Part shown: positions 27,825 through 36,330 of the stretch, in pieces
Layout of the letters: each line of letters begins with the position of its first letter
Position numbering within the stretch: the first letter of the stretch is position 1
Origin: CAWANF01 sp963783355
GTDB taxonomy: Bacteria; Bacteroidota; Rhodothermia; Balneolales; DATFMH01
Direction: 5' to 3'
DNA: 64,000 bases
Assembly: GCA_963783355.1 (NCBI GenBank)
Contig: CAWANF010000005.1
Span: 310,001 to 374,000, forward strand
Position numbers and translations under genes: made by a program
The notes under the pieces: generated by a model
Databases searched by the model: none
What the model was told of the DNA's origin: nothing
Seen by the model: only the letters and a program-made list of their open reading frames with translations

Positions 27825-29897
27825 ATGTCAGCCAAGTTGAGAAATTATGCTCATCTTCTTTTGCTGTTATTATTAATACCGGTTGCAGCAATAAGTAAGG
27901 AAAAACCGGAAATGTATGGAAAATGGAAACTCATACCTGAATCAAGCTCACAAGTTTTACTATACAATACCGTTGCTTTACGCATTCATAACGAAGGATC
28001 CCACATAAAAATAATTCAAAAGTGGGGTACTCGTTTTGCGAAGATTGATTCTCTTTATTTGTCCACCAACGGACGTGAAAACTCTGTACCGGTCGATAAC
28101 CGCGTGTGGCCTACCGATGTGTTCATGGGCGTATCTATGATTCCCGGTTCTCAGGAAAAGGTAACGGCCCGCTGGATCGAAAAAGGCCGCGAATTAAAAG
28201 TGGATGAAACATATCCCGTACTCGTTTCGCAAGGCCGCACCAATGTACAAAGTCACAGCACATATAAGCTATCTGATGACGGCTTAACACTGACACTGAC
28301 CATTCAGCGTGATACCCGTCCGGGTCAGCCACTAACTTATGTCTTTAGCCGTTCCGGTGCCCATCACGCTTACTATATGCAGCTTACCGATGGCTGGAAG
28401 CTGAAAGAGGGGCTTCCGCAGAATGCTTTCCTGATCAGCTTGCAAGGTATCGCCAATACCAATGATCCCAATCTGTATTTTATTTATCCCGACAACTGGG
28501 ACTTCCGCTTTACACCGGGCATGTTCGACTTCTATAAGAATAAGCTGGGTTACGATTTCACCAAACTGAATACTCCGGAACAAGCGCTGAAAACCTTCCG
28601 AAAAGACGTTAAAGGTTACATCGTCTGGGATCAGAATGAACGCTCATCACTCATCGTGGCCTTCACATTGGCAGGGCTTAAAAAAGCGGTCGTCGTTTCC
28701 CCGGATATGATACCTTTAATGAAGAAATACGACATCCCTGAAGTCGCCGATTTTCGTGGCAAATTTGAAGGAATGAACGATGCTCAAATCTTCAGCTGGG
28801 CTTACGACCATTACTGGGATCAATGCAATAAAAACTTCGTGGTCTGGATGGGCGGAGTCAGTGGTGACCAGATGCAGCCCGGCGTAGCCGATTTTGGAAT
28901 CTCCAAAGGAACCTTTTTTGCCGATTTATCCAGCTTGCCCAAAGATACGGCCGAATACGCCATGGCGAATAAGATCTTCAGCCATATGCCGCCACTTGCA
29001 ACTGTTCTTGGCTGGCATGATTATTCCAAAGATCTGGAACGGAATTTTGTACACCTGACTTCTCATTACGCTTTAAGAGTAGAAGGATTAAATTCATACC
29101 CTGATCTCAGTTTTACAAGCCGGACACCGCCGTCCCCGGGATTCAAGTTCAAGAATCATCACAACATCGTACCCGGCAAGAAATATATTCCTAAAAAGAA
29201 AGTGTATATTTCTTTAGTTCAGACCGATGGACTCGGACTCGGGGCTTGGACCAAACCCGGACGTGGTTCTATTCCATATACCTGGGAAGTTTCGCTTGAT
29301 CGATATTGGATGGCTCCGACTATGCTGGAATATTATTACAGCACCGCCACCAAAAACGATTATTTCATCGGAGCTCTTTCCGGACCCGGTTATACCTATC
29401 CAAAAGCTATTCCTCCAAAATACCTCCCGGTTGTATTCAAAAAAGCTTATGAATACATGAAGGATCTCGACTTGAATGTCTTTGATCTCATGGATTACTC
29501 AGAAGGTTCGACCGTCACCGGGAATACCGAACTTCCTAAATATATTGTCGATGCTTATTACAAATATATGCCGGGGGCTATCGGTTTTACCAACGGTTAT
29601 GCACCGGCGTACACCTTCGATAATAAAAACGGGCGTCCGTTTGTCTCTTACGATTATTACCTGGATGAACACCGGACGATCGACGGCGCTGCCAACGACC
29701 TGAAAGAATTAGCTAATCTGAATAAAAAACGTCCTTATTTCCTGCTTGTTCATGTTCGAGAATGGAGTGATATCGACCATGTAAAGAAAATCCTTGATAA
29801 ACTAGGCCCTGATTTTGAAGTAGTACCACTTGATATCTTCCTGAAAATGGCAGGTGAACAGCCGACTTTTAAAACACGTTTTTTAGAATCAAAATAA
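27825..29897 (+). CDS. GxGYxYP-family putative glycoside hydrolase, copy 2
   Basis: 690 residues from ATG 27825, chosen because TTGGAG lies seven bases upstream and the signal peptide then begins at once (LLLLLLLIPVAAIS); a GTG at 27798 in frame is less likely. The motif GPGYTYP is intact near residue 520. The C-terminus ends in VVPLDIFLKMAGEQPTF, giving the reference for the undamaged family ending. Nucleotide composition is AT-richer than copies 1 and 3 although the protein is very similar, so it has not taken part in the recent conversion between them. It is presumably secreted and acts on the same polysaccharide; the reaction is unknown. Confidence 0.87.
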   Translation: MSAKLRNYAHLLLLLLLIPVAAISKEKPEMYGKWKLIPESSSQVLLYNTVALRIHNEGSHIKIIQKWGTRFAKIDSLYLSTNGRENSVPVDNRVWPTDVFMGVSMIPGSQEKVTARWIEKGRELKVDETYPVLVSQGRTNVQSHSTYKLSDDGLTLTLTIQRDTRPGQPLTYVFSRSGAHHAYYMQLTDGWKLKEGLPQNAFLISLQGIANTNDPNLYFIYPDNWDFRFTPGMFDFYKNKLGYDFTKLNTPEQALKTFRKDVKGYIVWDQNERSSLIVAFTLAGLKKAVVVSPDMIPLMKKYDIPEVADFRGKFEGMNDAQIFSWAYDHYWDQCNKNFVVWMGGVSGDQMQPGVADFGISKGTFFADLSSLPKDTAEYAMANKIFSHMPPLATVLGWHDYSKDLERNFVHLTSHYALRVEGLNSYPDLSFTSRTPPSPGFKFKNHHNIVPGKKYIPKKKVYISLVQTDGLGLGAWTKPGRGSIPYTWEVSLDRYWMAPTMLEYYYSTATKNDYFIGALSGPGYTYPKAIPPKYLPVVFKKAYEYMKDLDLNVFDLMDYSEGSTVTGNTELPKYIVDAYYKYMPGAIGFTNGYAPAYTFDNKNGRPFVSYDYYLDEHRTIDGAANDLKELANLNKKRPYFLLVHVREWSDIDHVKKILDKLGPDFEVVPLDIFLKMAGEQPTFKTRFLESK

Positions 29898-29904
29898 TCG
29901 ATTT

Positions 29905-29943
29905 AAGAAACCTCTGACGTCTTTTATCGGGGGTTTCTTTTTG
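29905..29943 (+). terminator. Terminator after GxGYxYP copy 2
   Basis: AAGAAACCTC (29905-29914) pairs with GGGGTTTCTT ending near 29939, followed by T residues. Copy 3 begins only 38 bases after it, so its promoter must lie within or near this hairpin or transcription reads through. Confidence 0.6.
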
Positions 29944-29980
29944 AATTTTGAAACTTGCCAACTACTCAATATTTCCGCTC

Positions 29981-32056
29981 ATGTCTTTTAAATTTCTTCG
30001 TACACCATTTCTTTTTTTGATCGGTATCTTAATTTCGATTCCCAATATTTCTATGGGCAAAGCCAAGCCTGAGCTGTACGGGACCTGGAAACTCATTCCC
30101 GATTCCAGCTCGCAGCTTCTGCTCTACCGCACCGTTTCCCTGAACATCGAGTCTGAAGGAAATCACGTCAAGATTATCCGTACCTGGGGCACCCGATTCG
30201 CCAAAGTCGACTCCCTGTACCTGTCCACCTACGGCCGGGTCAACCTCGTGCCGGTCGACAACCGCGTCTGGCCCACCGACGTGTTCATGGGCGTCTCGAT
30301 GATCCCCGGATCCAAAGACCGCGTCACCGCCAACTGGGTACAAAAAGGCCGTTCTTTAAATGTTGATGAAACCTATCCCGTGCTCGTCTCCCAGGGACGC
30401 ACCGAGGTCACCAACCACACCAGCTTCCAGCTCAGCGAAGACGGGCTCACCCTGACGATGACCATCCGGCGCGACACCCGTCCCGGCCAGCCGCTCAGCT
30501 ATGTCTTCGCCCGGTCCGGCACCCATCATGCCTACTACATGACCCTGGCCGACAACTGGGAAATCAACGGGCTGCTGCCCCAGAACGCCCTGCTCATCAG
30601 CCTGCAGGGGCTGGCCAACACCGGGCAGGCCAACCTGTATTTCATCTATCCCAAGGACTGGGACTTCCGCTTCACCCCGGGCGTGTTCAACTTCTATGAG
30701 AACAAGCTGGGCTACAACTTCACCCAGCTGCGCACCACCGAGCAGGCCCTGAAGACCTTCCGCAAGTACATCAAGGGCTATGTGGTCTGGGACCCGAACA
30801 AACGGACCTCCCTGGACGTGGCCTTCACCGTGGCCGGGCTGAAAAAAGCCGTGGTCGTCGCTCCCGAGCAGATCCCGCTCATGAAACAGATGGGCATCCC
30901 CGAAGCGGCCGATTTCCGGGGCAAGTTTGAGGGTATGGACGATGCGCAGATCTTCAGCTGGGCCTTCGATCAGTACTGGGAGCAGTGCAACAAGCAGTAT
31001 GTGGTGTGGATGGGCGGCGTGGCCGGCAACAAGATGCAGCCGGGCATTGCGGACTTCGGAATTGCCAAGGGTGCGTTCTTCGCTGACTTATCGACCCTGC
31101 CGACCGACACGGCCGAATACGCTATGGCCAACAAGATTTTCAGCCACATGAAACCCCTGTCGATGGTCATGGGATGGCACAGCTATGCCAAAGACCTGGA
31201 ACGGACTTACGTTCATTTAACCTCACATTATGATTTGAGAGTCGAAGGCCTGAACACGTTTCCAAACCTGAGTTTCACCAGCAATACGCCGCCTTCACCG
31301 GGATTCGAGTTTAAGAATCACCATAATGTGGTGCCCGGCAAGAAATACATTCCCAAAAAGAAAGTATATATCGCCTGTGTTCAAACCGATGGACTGGGCC
31401 TGGGCGCCTGGACAGAACCCGGACGCGGTTCGCTGCCCTATGCCTGGGTTGCCGGGATGAACTGGGAGTGGATGGCCCCGACCATGCTGGAATACTATTA
31501 CAGTACGGCCTCTAAAAACGATTTGTTTATCGGCTCGCCGTTTCCGGGTTACATGTATTCGAAAAAGATTCCCAGAAAGTTACTGCCAAAAACCATCAAA
31601 ATGGCAGGCAAAATGATGAAAGACCTGGATCTGAATATCTGCCAGATGATGGATTATTCGGAAGGATCGACCGTCACCGGAAACACGAATGTTCCAAAAT
31701 ATATCGTCGATGATCTTTTCAAATACATGCCCAATGTCATTGGATTTATGAACGGGTACGCACCGGCTCAAACTTTCGCTTCCAAAGACGGACGCCCGTT
31801 CATTTCATACGATTATTACCTGTCACAAGATCGTTCTATTCCGGATGCTGTAGGAGATTTGAAGGAACTGGCCACTTTAAACAAAAAACGGCCTTATTTC
31901 CTGCTACTTCATATCCGGGAATGGAATAGCATTGAAAGGGTTAAAAAGATACTCGATCAGTTAGGTCCGGATTACGAAGTTGTGCCACTGGATATTTTCC
32001 TGAAGATGGCCGGACAACAACCGACATTTAAAACCCATTATTTACAACAGAAATAA
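29981..32056 (+). CDS. GxGYxYP-family putative glycoside hydrolase, copy 3 (family motif altered)
   Basis: 691 residues from ATG 29981; an in-frame TTG at 29948 is less likely because it lengthens the N-region before the signal peptide (FLFLIGILISIPNISMG). Bases ~30056-31192 are nearly identical to copy 1 and GC-rich; the downstream third diverges. At the signature position the sequence reads FPGYMYS (coded at 31541-31561) in place of GPGYMYP, with one residue missing just before it, so the first Gly and final Pro that name the family are lost. The C-terminus (DIFLKMAGQQPTF) is intact. The changed motif may mean altered substrate or loss of activity. Confidence 0.85.
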   Translation: MSFKFLRTPFLFLIGILISIPNISMGKAKPELYGTWKLIPDSSSQLLLYRTVSLNIESEGNHVKIIRTWGTRFAKVDSLYLSTYGRVNLVPVDNRVWPTDVFMGVSMIPGSKDRVTANWVQKGRSLNVDETYPVLVSQGRTEVTNHTSFQLSEDGLTLTMTIRRDTRPGQPLSYVFARSGTHHAYYMTLADNWEINGLLPQNALLISLQGLANTGQANLYFIYPKDWDFRFTPGVFNFYENKLGYNFTQLRTTEQALKTFRKYIKGYVVWDPNKRTSLDVAFTVAGLKKAVVVAPEQIPLMKQMGIPEAADFRGKFEGMDDAQIFSWAFDQYWEQCNKQYVVWMGGVAGNKMQPGIADFGIAKGAFFADLSTLPTDTAEYAMANKIFSHMKPLSMVMGWHSYAKDLERTYVHLTSHYDLRVEGLNTFPNLSFTSNTPPSPGFEFKNHHNVVPGKKYIPKKKVYIACVQTDGLGLGAWTEPGRGSLPYAWVAGMNWEWMAPTMLEYYYSTASKNDLFIGSPFPGYMYSKKIPRKLLPKTIKMAGKMMKDLDLNICQMMDYSEGSTVTGNTNVPKYIVDDLFKYMPNVIGFMNGYAPAQTFASKDGRPFISYDYYLSQDRSIPDAVGDLKELATLNKKRPYFLLLHIREWNSIERVKKILDQLGPDYEVVPLDIFLKMAGQQPTFKTHYLQQK

Positions 32057-32080
32057 TTACTTATTGGAGGAGTACTTGTT

Positions 32081-34126
32081 ATGAAGCCAAATAAAAACTT
32101 AGGAATCAGTCTCTTGCTGTTCCTGATGATCCCTGTTTTGGCATTTGCCCAAAAGCCAAAAGGAATCGAAGGAATCTGGAAGCTGATTCCCGATCAAAGC
32201 ACAGAAATCCCGCTGTTCAACACACTGAAAGTTACCATAAAAAAAGAAAGCGGCAGAGTGCTTCTCACCCAAAAATGGGGAGCGGGCCGATCCCATATCG
32301 AAAATTTGGATCTTAAGACCAATGGATCGGTCAATGAAGTTCCGGTAACCAACCGTGTATGGCCCACTAATGTATTTATGGGTTTATCTATGGCCACGGG
32401 ATCTAAGGAACAGGTTCGCGCACGCTGGGAAAATTCGGGCAAAACCCTGAAGTTGAATGAGCGTTACAAGTTATTGTCTTCTCAGGGAGAAAAAGAAATA
32501 AAGAGCGAAAGTATTTATGCTCTTTCGGAAGATGGAAATACGTTGACGATTACCATTACACGTTCAACATTAACCGGAGCACCAATCAAATATGTAATGG
32601 AACGGGTCAATCCCAACCAGATGTACTACATGGACCTGACCGCCAACTGGAAAATTGATGGAGATCTTCCTTCTAATGCTTTCCTTATCAGTTTGCAGGG
32701 AGTGGTAAATATGAACGGGCCAAGATTATATTTCAAATACCCTAAAAACTGGCCGTTTACTTATACCTCTTCCGTTAAGGATTTCTATGAGAAGACCTAC
32801 CATTACGATTTCAAAAAACTGGACAACATGCAGGATGCCCTGCAGGCACTGAAGCCATTCGTAAAAGGGTATATCGTCTGGGATAAATCGGTACGTACTT
32901 CTCTTATTGTTGCTTTTACTGCGGCAGGACTTGACAGCGCTGTGGTCGTCACTCCCGATATGATCCCGATGATGAAGCAGGCCGGGCTCAAAGAAGTGGC
33001 TAATTTCCAGGGAAAATTTGAAGGTATGAATGATTACCAAATTACAAAATGGGCTTATGATCAATACGGTTCACGCTGTAACAAAGATCTTATTGTTTGG
33101 ATGGGTGGCGTTAACGGTGACGAAATGCAACCTGGTATTGCCGATTTTGGTATTTATAAACACGCATTTTTCAGTAATCTTTCAACCGTTCCCACTGATA
33201 CGGCAGAATATAAACTGGCTAACGAAATCCTTGCCAAACAAAAACGATATTCCATCTGTGTCGGCTGGCACGATTATTTCAAAGACCTGGAACGTAATTT
33301 CGTGACATTAATGTCGCATTACGCTATTCGTGTGATTGGCTTAAATACTCTGCCAAATGTCAGTTTCAGCAACCAGATAAAAACGACACCCGGTTTCAAA
33401 TTCAAAAACCATCACAATATCGTACCGGGTAAAAAGTATAAGCCGGAAAAGAAAGTCTATATCACATGCGTCCAGACTGACGGGCTTGGACTTGGTTCGT
33501 GGTTGAAACCCGGACGTGGAGAAATACCTTATGCCTGGGAAGTATCTATGAATTATTACTGGCTGGCCCCGGCTATGATGGAATATTTTTACACGCAGGC
33601 TACACCAAACGACTATTTCATCGGATCTCTTTCGGGTCCTGGCTACATGTATCCAAAGGCGATTCCAGCCAAAGATCGGCCAAAGATCATTTCCATCGCT
33701 AATGATTACATGCACAAACTGGATCTCAATGTGTTTGAAGTGATGGATTACTCGCAGGGAGCCACCGTGGAAGGCAATACCGAATTGCCGAAGAACATCG
33801 TTGATGAATATTATAAATATATGCCCGATGCCATCGGTTTTCTGAATGGATATGCACCGGCACATACATTTGCAGTCAAAAATGGGCGTCCGTTTATTTC
33901 ATATGATTACTATCTGTCGCCATCCAGGACGCAACCGGAAGCTGTTCAGGATTTGAAGGAACTGGCCGCTATCAATTCTAAACGTCCTTATTTCCTGCTT
34001 ATGCACGTACGTGAATCGAGCGATATCCTGCGCGTGAAAAGGGATTCTGGACAAATTGGGATCGGATTTCAAATTGGTTCCGCTCGATGTCTTCCTGAAA
34101 ATGGCCGGAAACCAACCAACTTTTAA
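32081..34126 (+). CDS. GxGYxYP-family putative glycoside hydrolase, copy 4 (C-terminus frameshifted)
   Basis: 681 residues as read, with a signal peptide (LLLFLMIPVLAFAQ) and strong ribosome site GGAGG before the ATG. The most divergent copy, with GPGYMYP intact. After VRESSDILRVKR the frame departs from the family. Skipping one G in the GGG at 34041-34043 restores ILDKLGSDFKLVPLDVF and a stop at 34146-34148. So the natural gene is probably 32081..34148 and the present end is a single-base insertion. It follows copy 3 by only 24 bases without a terminator, so the two are likely cotranscribed. Confidence 0.85.
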   Translation: MKPNKNLGISLLLFLMIPVLAFAQKPKGIEGIWKLIPDQSTEIPLFNTLKVTIKKESGRVLLTQKWGAGRSHIENLDLKTNGSVNEVPVTNRVWPTNVFMGLSMATGSKEQVRARWENSGKTLKLNERYKLLSSQGEKEIKSESIYALSEDGNTLTITITRSTLTGAPIKYVMERVNPNQMYYMDLTANWKIDGDLPSNAFLISLQGVVNMNGPRLYFKYPKNWPFTYTSSVKDFYEKTYHYDFKKLDNMQDALQALKPFVKGYIVWDKSVRTSLIVAFTAAGLDSAVVVTPDMIPMMKQAGLKEVANFQGKFEGMNDYQITKWAYDQYGSRCNKDLIVWMGGVNGDEMQPGIADFGIYKHAFFSNLSTVPTDTAEYKLANEILAKQKRYSICVGWHDYFKDLERNFVTLMSHYAIRVIGLNTLPNVSFSNQIKTTPGFKFKNHHNIVPGKKYKPEKKVYITCVQTDGLGLGSWLKPGRGEIPYAWEVSMNYYWLAPAMMEYFYTQATPNDYFIGSLSGPGYMYPKAIPAKDRPKIISIANDYMHKLDLNVFEVMDYSQGATVEGNTELPKNIVDEYYKYMPDAIGFLNGYAPAHTFAVKNGRPFISYDYYLSPSRTQPEAVQDLKELAAINSKRPYFLLMHVRESSDILRVKRDSGQIGIGFQIGSARCLPENGRKPTNF

Positions 34127-34140
34127 AGAGAAATTTCTGG

Positions 34141-34210
34141 CTGAATAATCATTTATTCAGTTAGTACATATAGGAGGGGCTGTTGGATGGAAATCCGGCG
34201 GCCCTTTTTT
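34141..34210 (+). terminator. Double hairpin terminator at the end of the GxGYxYP array
   Basis: CTGAATAA/TTATTCAG (34141-34160) is a perfect hairpin overlapping the restored stop codon of copy 4. A second stem (GGGGCTG near 34176 with CGGCCC near 34199-34204) is followed by a T run. Confidence 0.6.
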
Positions 34211-34282
34211 GTGCCTTTGTGCCTTTGTGCCTTTGTGCCTTTGTGCCTTTGTGCCTTTGTGCCTTTGTGCCTTTGTGCCTTT
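34211..34282. repeat. Nine perfect tandem copies of GTGCCTTT
   Basis: An 8-base unit repeated nine times without a mismatch, right after the terminator T-run and 112 bases before the next gene. Such perfect short repeats are prone to slippage and are often variable between strains. Confidence 0.97.
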
Positions 34283-34394
34283 AAATAATTTACTCTTCCT
34301 CAACATTAAAAAAGAACGATTACATGCAGCGCATATGTTTATAAAAGTATAAATTATTGCACAACCGACCAGATACTACTCATTAGAAAGCTAT

Positions 34395-34886
34395 ATGTCA
34401 GGAGATATCATCATTTACGCTTACGCCGGTTCCATCATCCTTTCTGCCGGATCGATCATTATTGCTTTACGCTACAAGACATTGGGACGCATACTATTCA
34501 GCTTATTATTCCTCTGGGCGGGATTTTATAATCTTCACACTGCTTTTATCCGCCCTCAAGAATATCTCGGATTTGCTCATTTTGCCTATTCCGATTGGTA
34601 TCAAAGCTTTATTACCGGTTTTTTTTCACACCATATTACACTCATTATTACGGCTATCGCCATCGGTCAAATAGCCATTGCTATCCTGATTGCATTGCGG
34701 GGACGAGCTGTTATCCTGGGATTAGCCGGTGCTGTCATTTTTCTGGTCGCTATCACACCGCTGGGAATCGGTTCGGCTTTTCCTTCCACTATTTTGATGT
34801 CTATTGCAGCTATTCTGCTTCTTCGCATTAATTATCCGCGAAGCCTGACTGAGCAAGTGTTTATGTTTTTCAGGGATAAATTGTGA
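34395..34886 (+). CDS. Small polytopic membrane protein of unknown function
   Basis: 163 residues with about four or five hydrophobic segments (residues ~8-25, 30-48, 80-100, 104-125, 128-145). Charged residues are few and the C-terminus ends in RSLTEQVFMFFRDKL. No recognisable domain. It stands alone between the GxGYxYP array and a VOC gene. The start is ATG 34395 without an obvious ribosome site. Confidence 0.6.
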   Translation: MSGDIIIYAYAGSIILSAGSIIIALRYKTLGRILFSLLFLWAGFYNLHTAFIRPQEYLGFAHFAYSDWYQSFITGFFSHHITLIITAIAIGQIAIAILIALRGRAVILGLAGAVIFLVAITPLGIGSAFPSTILMSIAAILLLRINYPRSLTEQVFMFFRDKL

Positions 34887-35019
34887 TGATGCTTTAACAT
34901 CAGCATTTTCACTCTGTGCCTCTAAAATATCCATTCTCAAAAATTAATACATTAATAGTCATATTTTTTTAATTTATAAGTAGCTGTCATTTTACAACTT
35001 AAAAGAAAGGAGATGTAAT

Positions 35020-35412
35020 ATGGCTAATATAAGCATCCGATATATTGTCAATAATGTGGACGAAGCCATTCGCTTCTACACCGGGCAACTCGACTTCCAT
35101 CTGGTGATGCATCCCGATCCAGCATTTGCCATTCTGATGCGGGATGATCTGCGCCTGCTCCTGAGTGCTCCGAATGATCAGGAAGGCATAGGTAAATCAA
35201 CCGGGAAAATACAACCAAAACCGGGCGGATGGAACAGATTTCATCTCGAAGTAAACGACCTTGAAACAACTGTCGAGAATTTGAAAAAAGATGGCGCTCA
35301 TTTCCGGAACGATATCGTTAGTGGAGTATCAGGAAGACAAATAATACTCGAAGATCCATCGGGAAATCCCATCGAATTATTTGAATATTATAATGAAAAT
35401 CCAAGGCTTTAA
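35020..35412 (+). CDS. VOC/glyoxalase-fold protein
   Basis: 130 residues with AAAGGAGATG as a strong ribosome site. The beta-alpha-beta-beta-beta pattern of the vicinal oxygen chelate fold is seen: IRYIVNNVDEAIRFYTGQLDF at the start and IILEDPSGNPIELFEYY at the end, with Glu (IELFE) in the usual metal-ligand place. Such proteins include glyoxalases, resistance proteins and dioxygenases; the substrate cannot be told. Confidence 0.82.
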   Translation: MANISIRYIVNNVDEAIRFYTGQLDFHLVMHPDPAFAILMRDDLRLLLSAPNDQEGIGKSTGKIQPKPGGWNRFHLEVNDLETTVENLKKDGAHFRNDIVSGVSGRQIILEDPSGNPIELFEYYNENPRL

Positions 35413-35736
35413 AGGATCTGAAAGTTCGACTCAACATTCGCAGTTATTGAAAATCCTTCTTCTGTATGATAGCAGCGAATGAACGCGGCGTGTAAAATGT
35501 TTATGACTTGAAAAATATTTCGGGACTGAAATAGCTTGATTTCAATATATCAGCGTATTAAAGTACCCTTTTGTGATCCTTTTAGCTAATCAAAAGGATC
35601 ACAAAAACCACCGCTACGATTTCCTTATCCTGCATCCAATTATATCTGTTCATCGAAGGAATCAGGCCTTTCATCGAATAAAATTGGGGAATAACTCATA
35701 AATGTCGTTTTTACCATTGGATACCAATTTAAATCA
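35413..35736. other. Intergenic with a perfect 15-bp hairpin
   Basis: Bases 35569-35583 (TTTTGTGATCCTTTT) and 35592-35606 form a perfect inverted repeat with an 8-base loop. It may be a terminator of the VOC gene or a protein-binding site. The rest (35413-35568) shows no gene. Confidence 0.55.
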
Positions 35737-36330
35737 ATGGTAATCGACATGAAAACAAAGAAGTTATTCAAGATTTACAATGCCTGTTGGGAATTCTTGA
35801 CTGTCATCGTTTCCGGCTGTATAACATCCGTTCATCCCCTTTTTACCGAAAAAGATTACATTTTCCGGCCGGAGTTACTCGGCTCCTGGCAAAACGGTAA
35901 TGAAACCCTGGTATTCAGTAGTGCAGACAGCACCTATTATTCGGTTCTTAATATTGATAAAAAGGATACAACAAAACTTGTCGGACATTTGGGAAAATTA
36001 GGGGGTCACTACTATCTGGACATGACAATCAATGATGATGATAAAAGGATCAATGATTTAGTGGGTATTTACCTTTTCCCGGTTCACGTATTTTTCAAAG
36101 TCTCTTTGAAAAACGATCAGCTTGTGATGAATTCTTTTGCTTTTTCATCGGAATGGCTGGAAAAATTGATTAAGGAGAAAAGAATACGAATCAAACATGA
36201 AGTAGAAAACAAGCAGGTTTTATTAACAGCATCGACCGAGGATCTGCAAAAATTCGTCACTAAATACAGCGACGAACAGAAAGCTTTTGATGATACGCCC
36301 ACTCAATACAAAAGAATCACAACGAAATAA
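35737..36330 (+). CDS. Putative lipoprotein of unknown function upstream of a LytS/LytTR pair
   Basis: 197 residues. A lipobox-like VSGC follows a hydrophobic stretch (WEFLTVIVSGC), so it may be lipid-anchored. The remainder is a beta-rich domain (LLGSWQNGNETLVFSS) resembling small lipocalin-like periplasmic domains. Start ATG 35737, or internal ATG 35749 (MKTKKLFK), which gives a more usual signal peptide. The stop TAA shares its last base with the ATG of the histidine kinase gene, so the two are coupled; it could be a sensor input or output partner of that system. Family not recognised. Confidence 0.62.
   Translation: MVIDMKTKKLFKIYNACWEFLTVIVSGCITSVHPLFTEKDYIFRPELLGSWQNGNETLVFSSADSTYYSVLNIDKKDTTKLVGHLGKLGGHYYLDMTINDDDKRINDLVGIYLFPVHVFFKVSLKNDQLVMNSFAFSSEWLEKLIKEKRIRIKHEVENKQVLLTASTEDLQKFVTKYSDEQKAFDDTPTQYKRITTK

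Noticed and set aside
34211..34282. Possible CRISPR-like array
   Set aside because: The unit is an 8-base perfect repeat without spacers; no cas genes are present.
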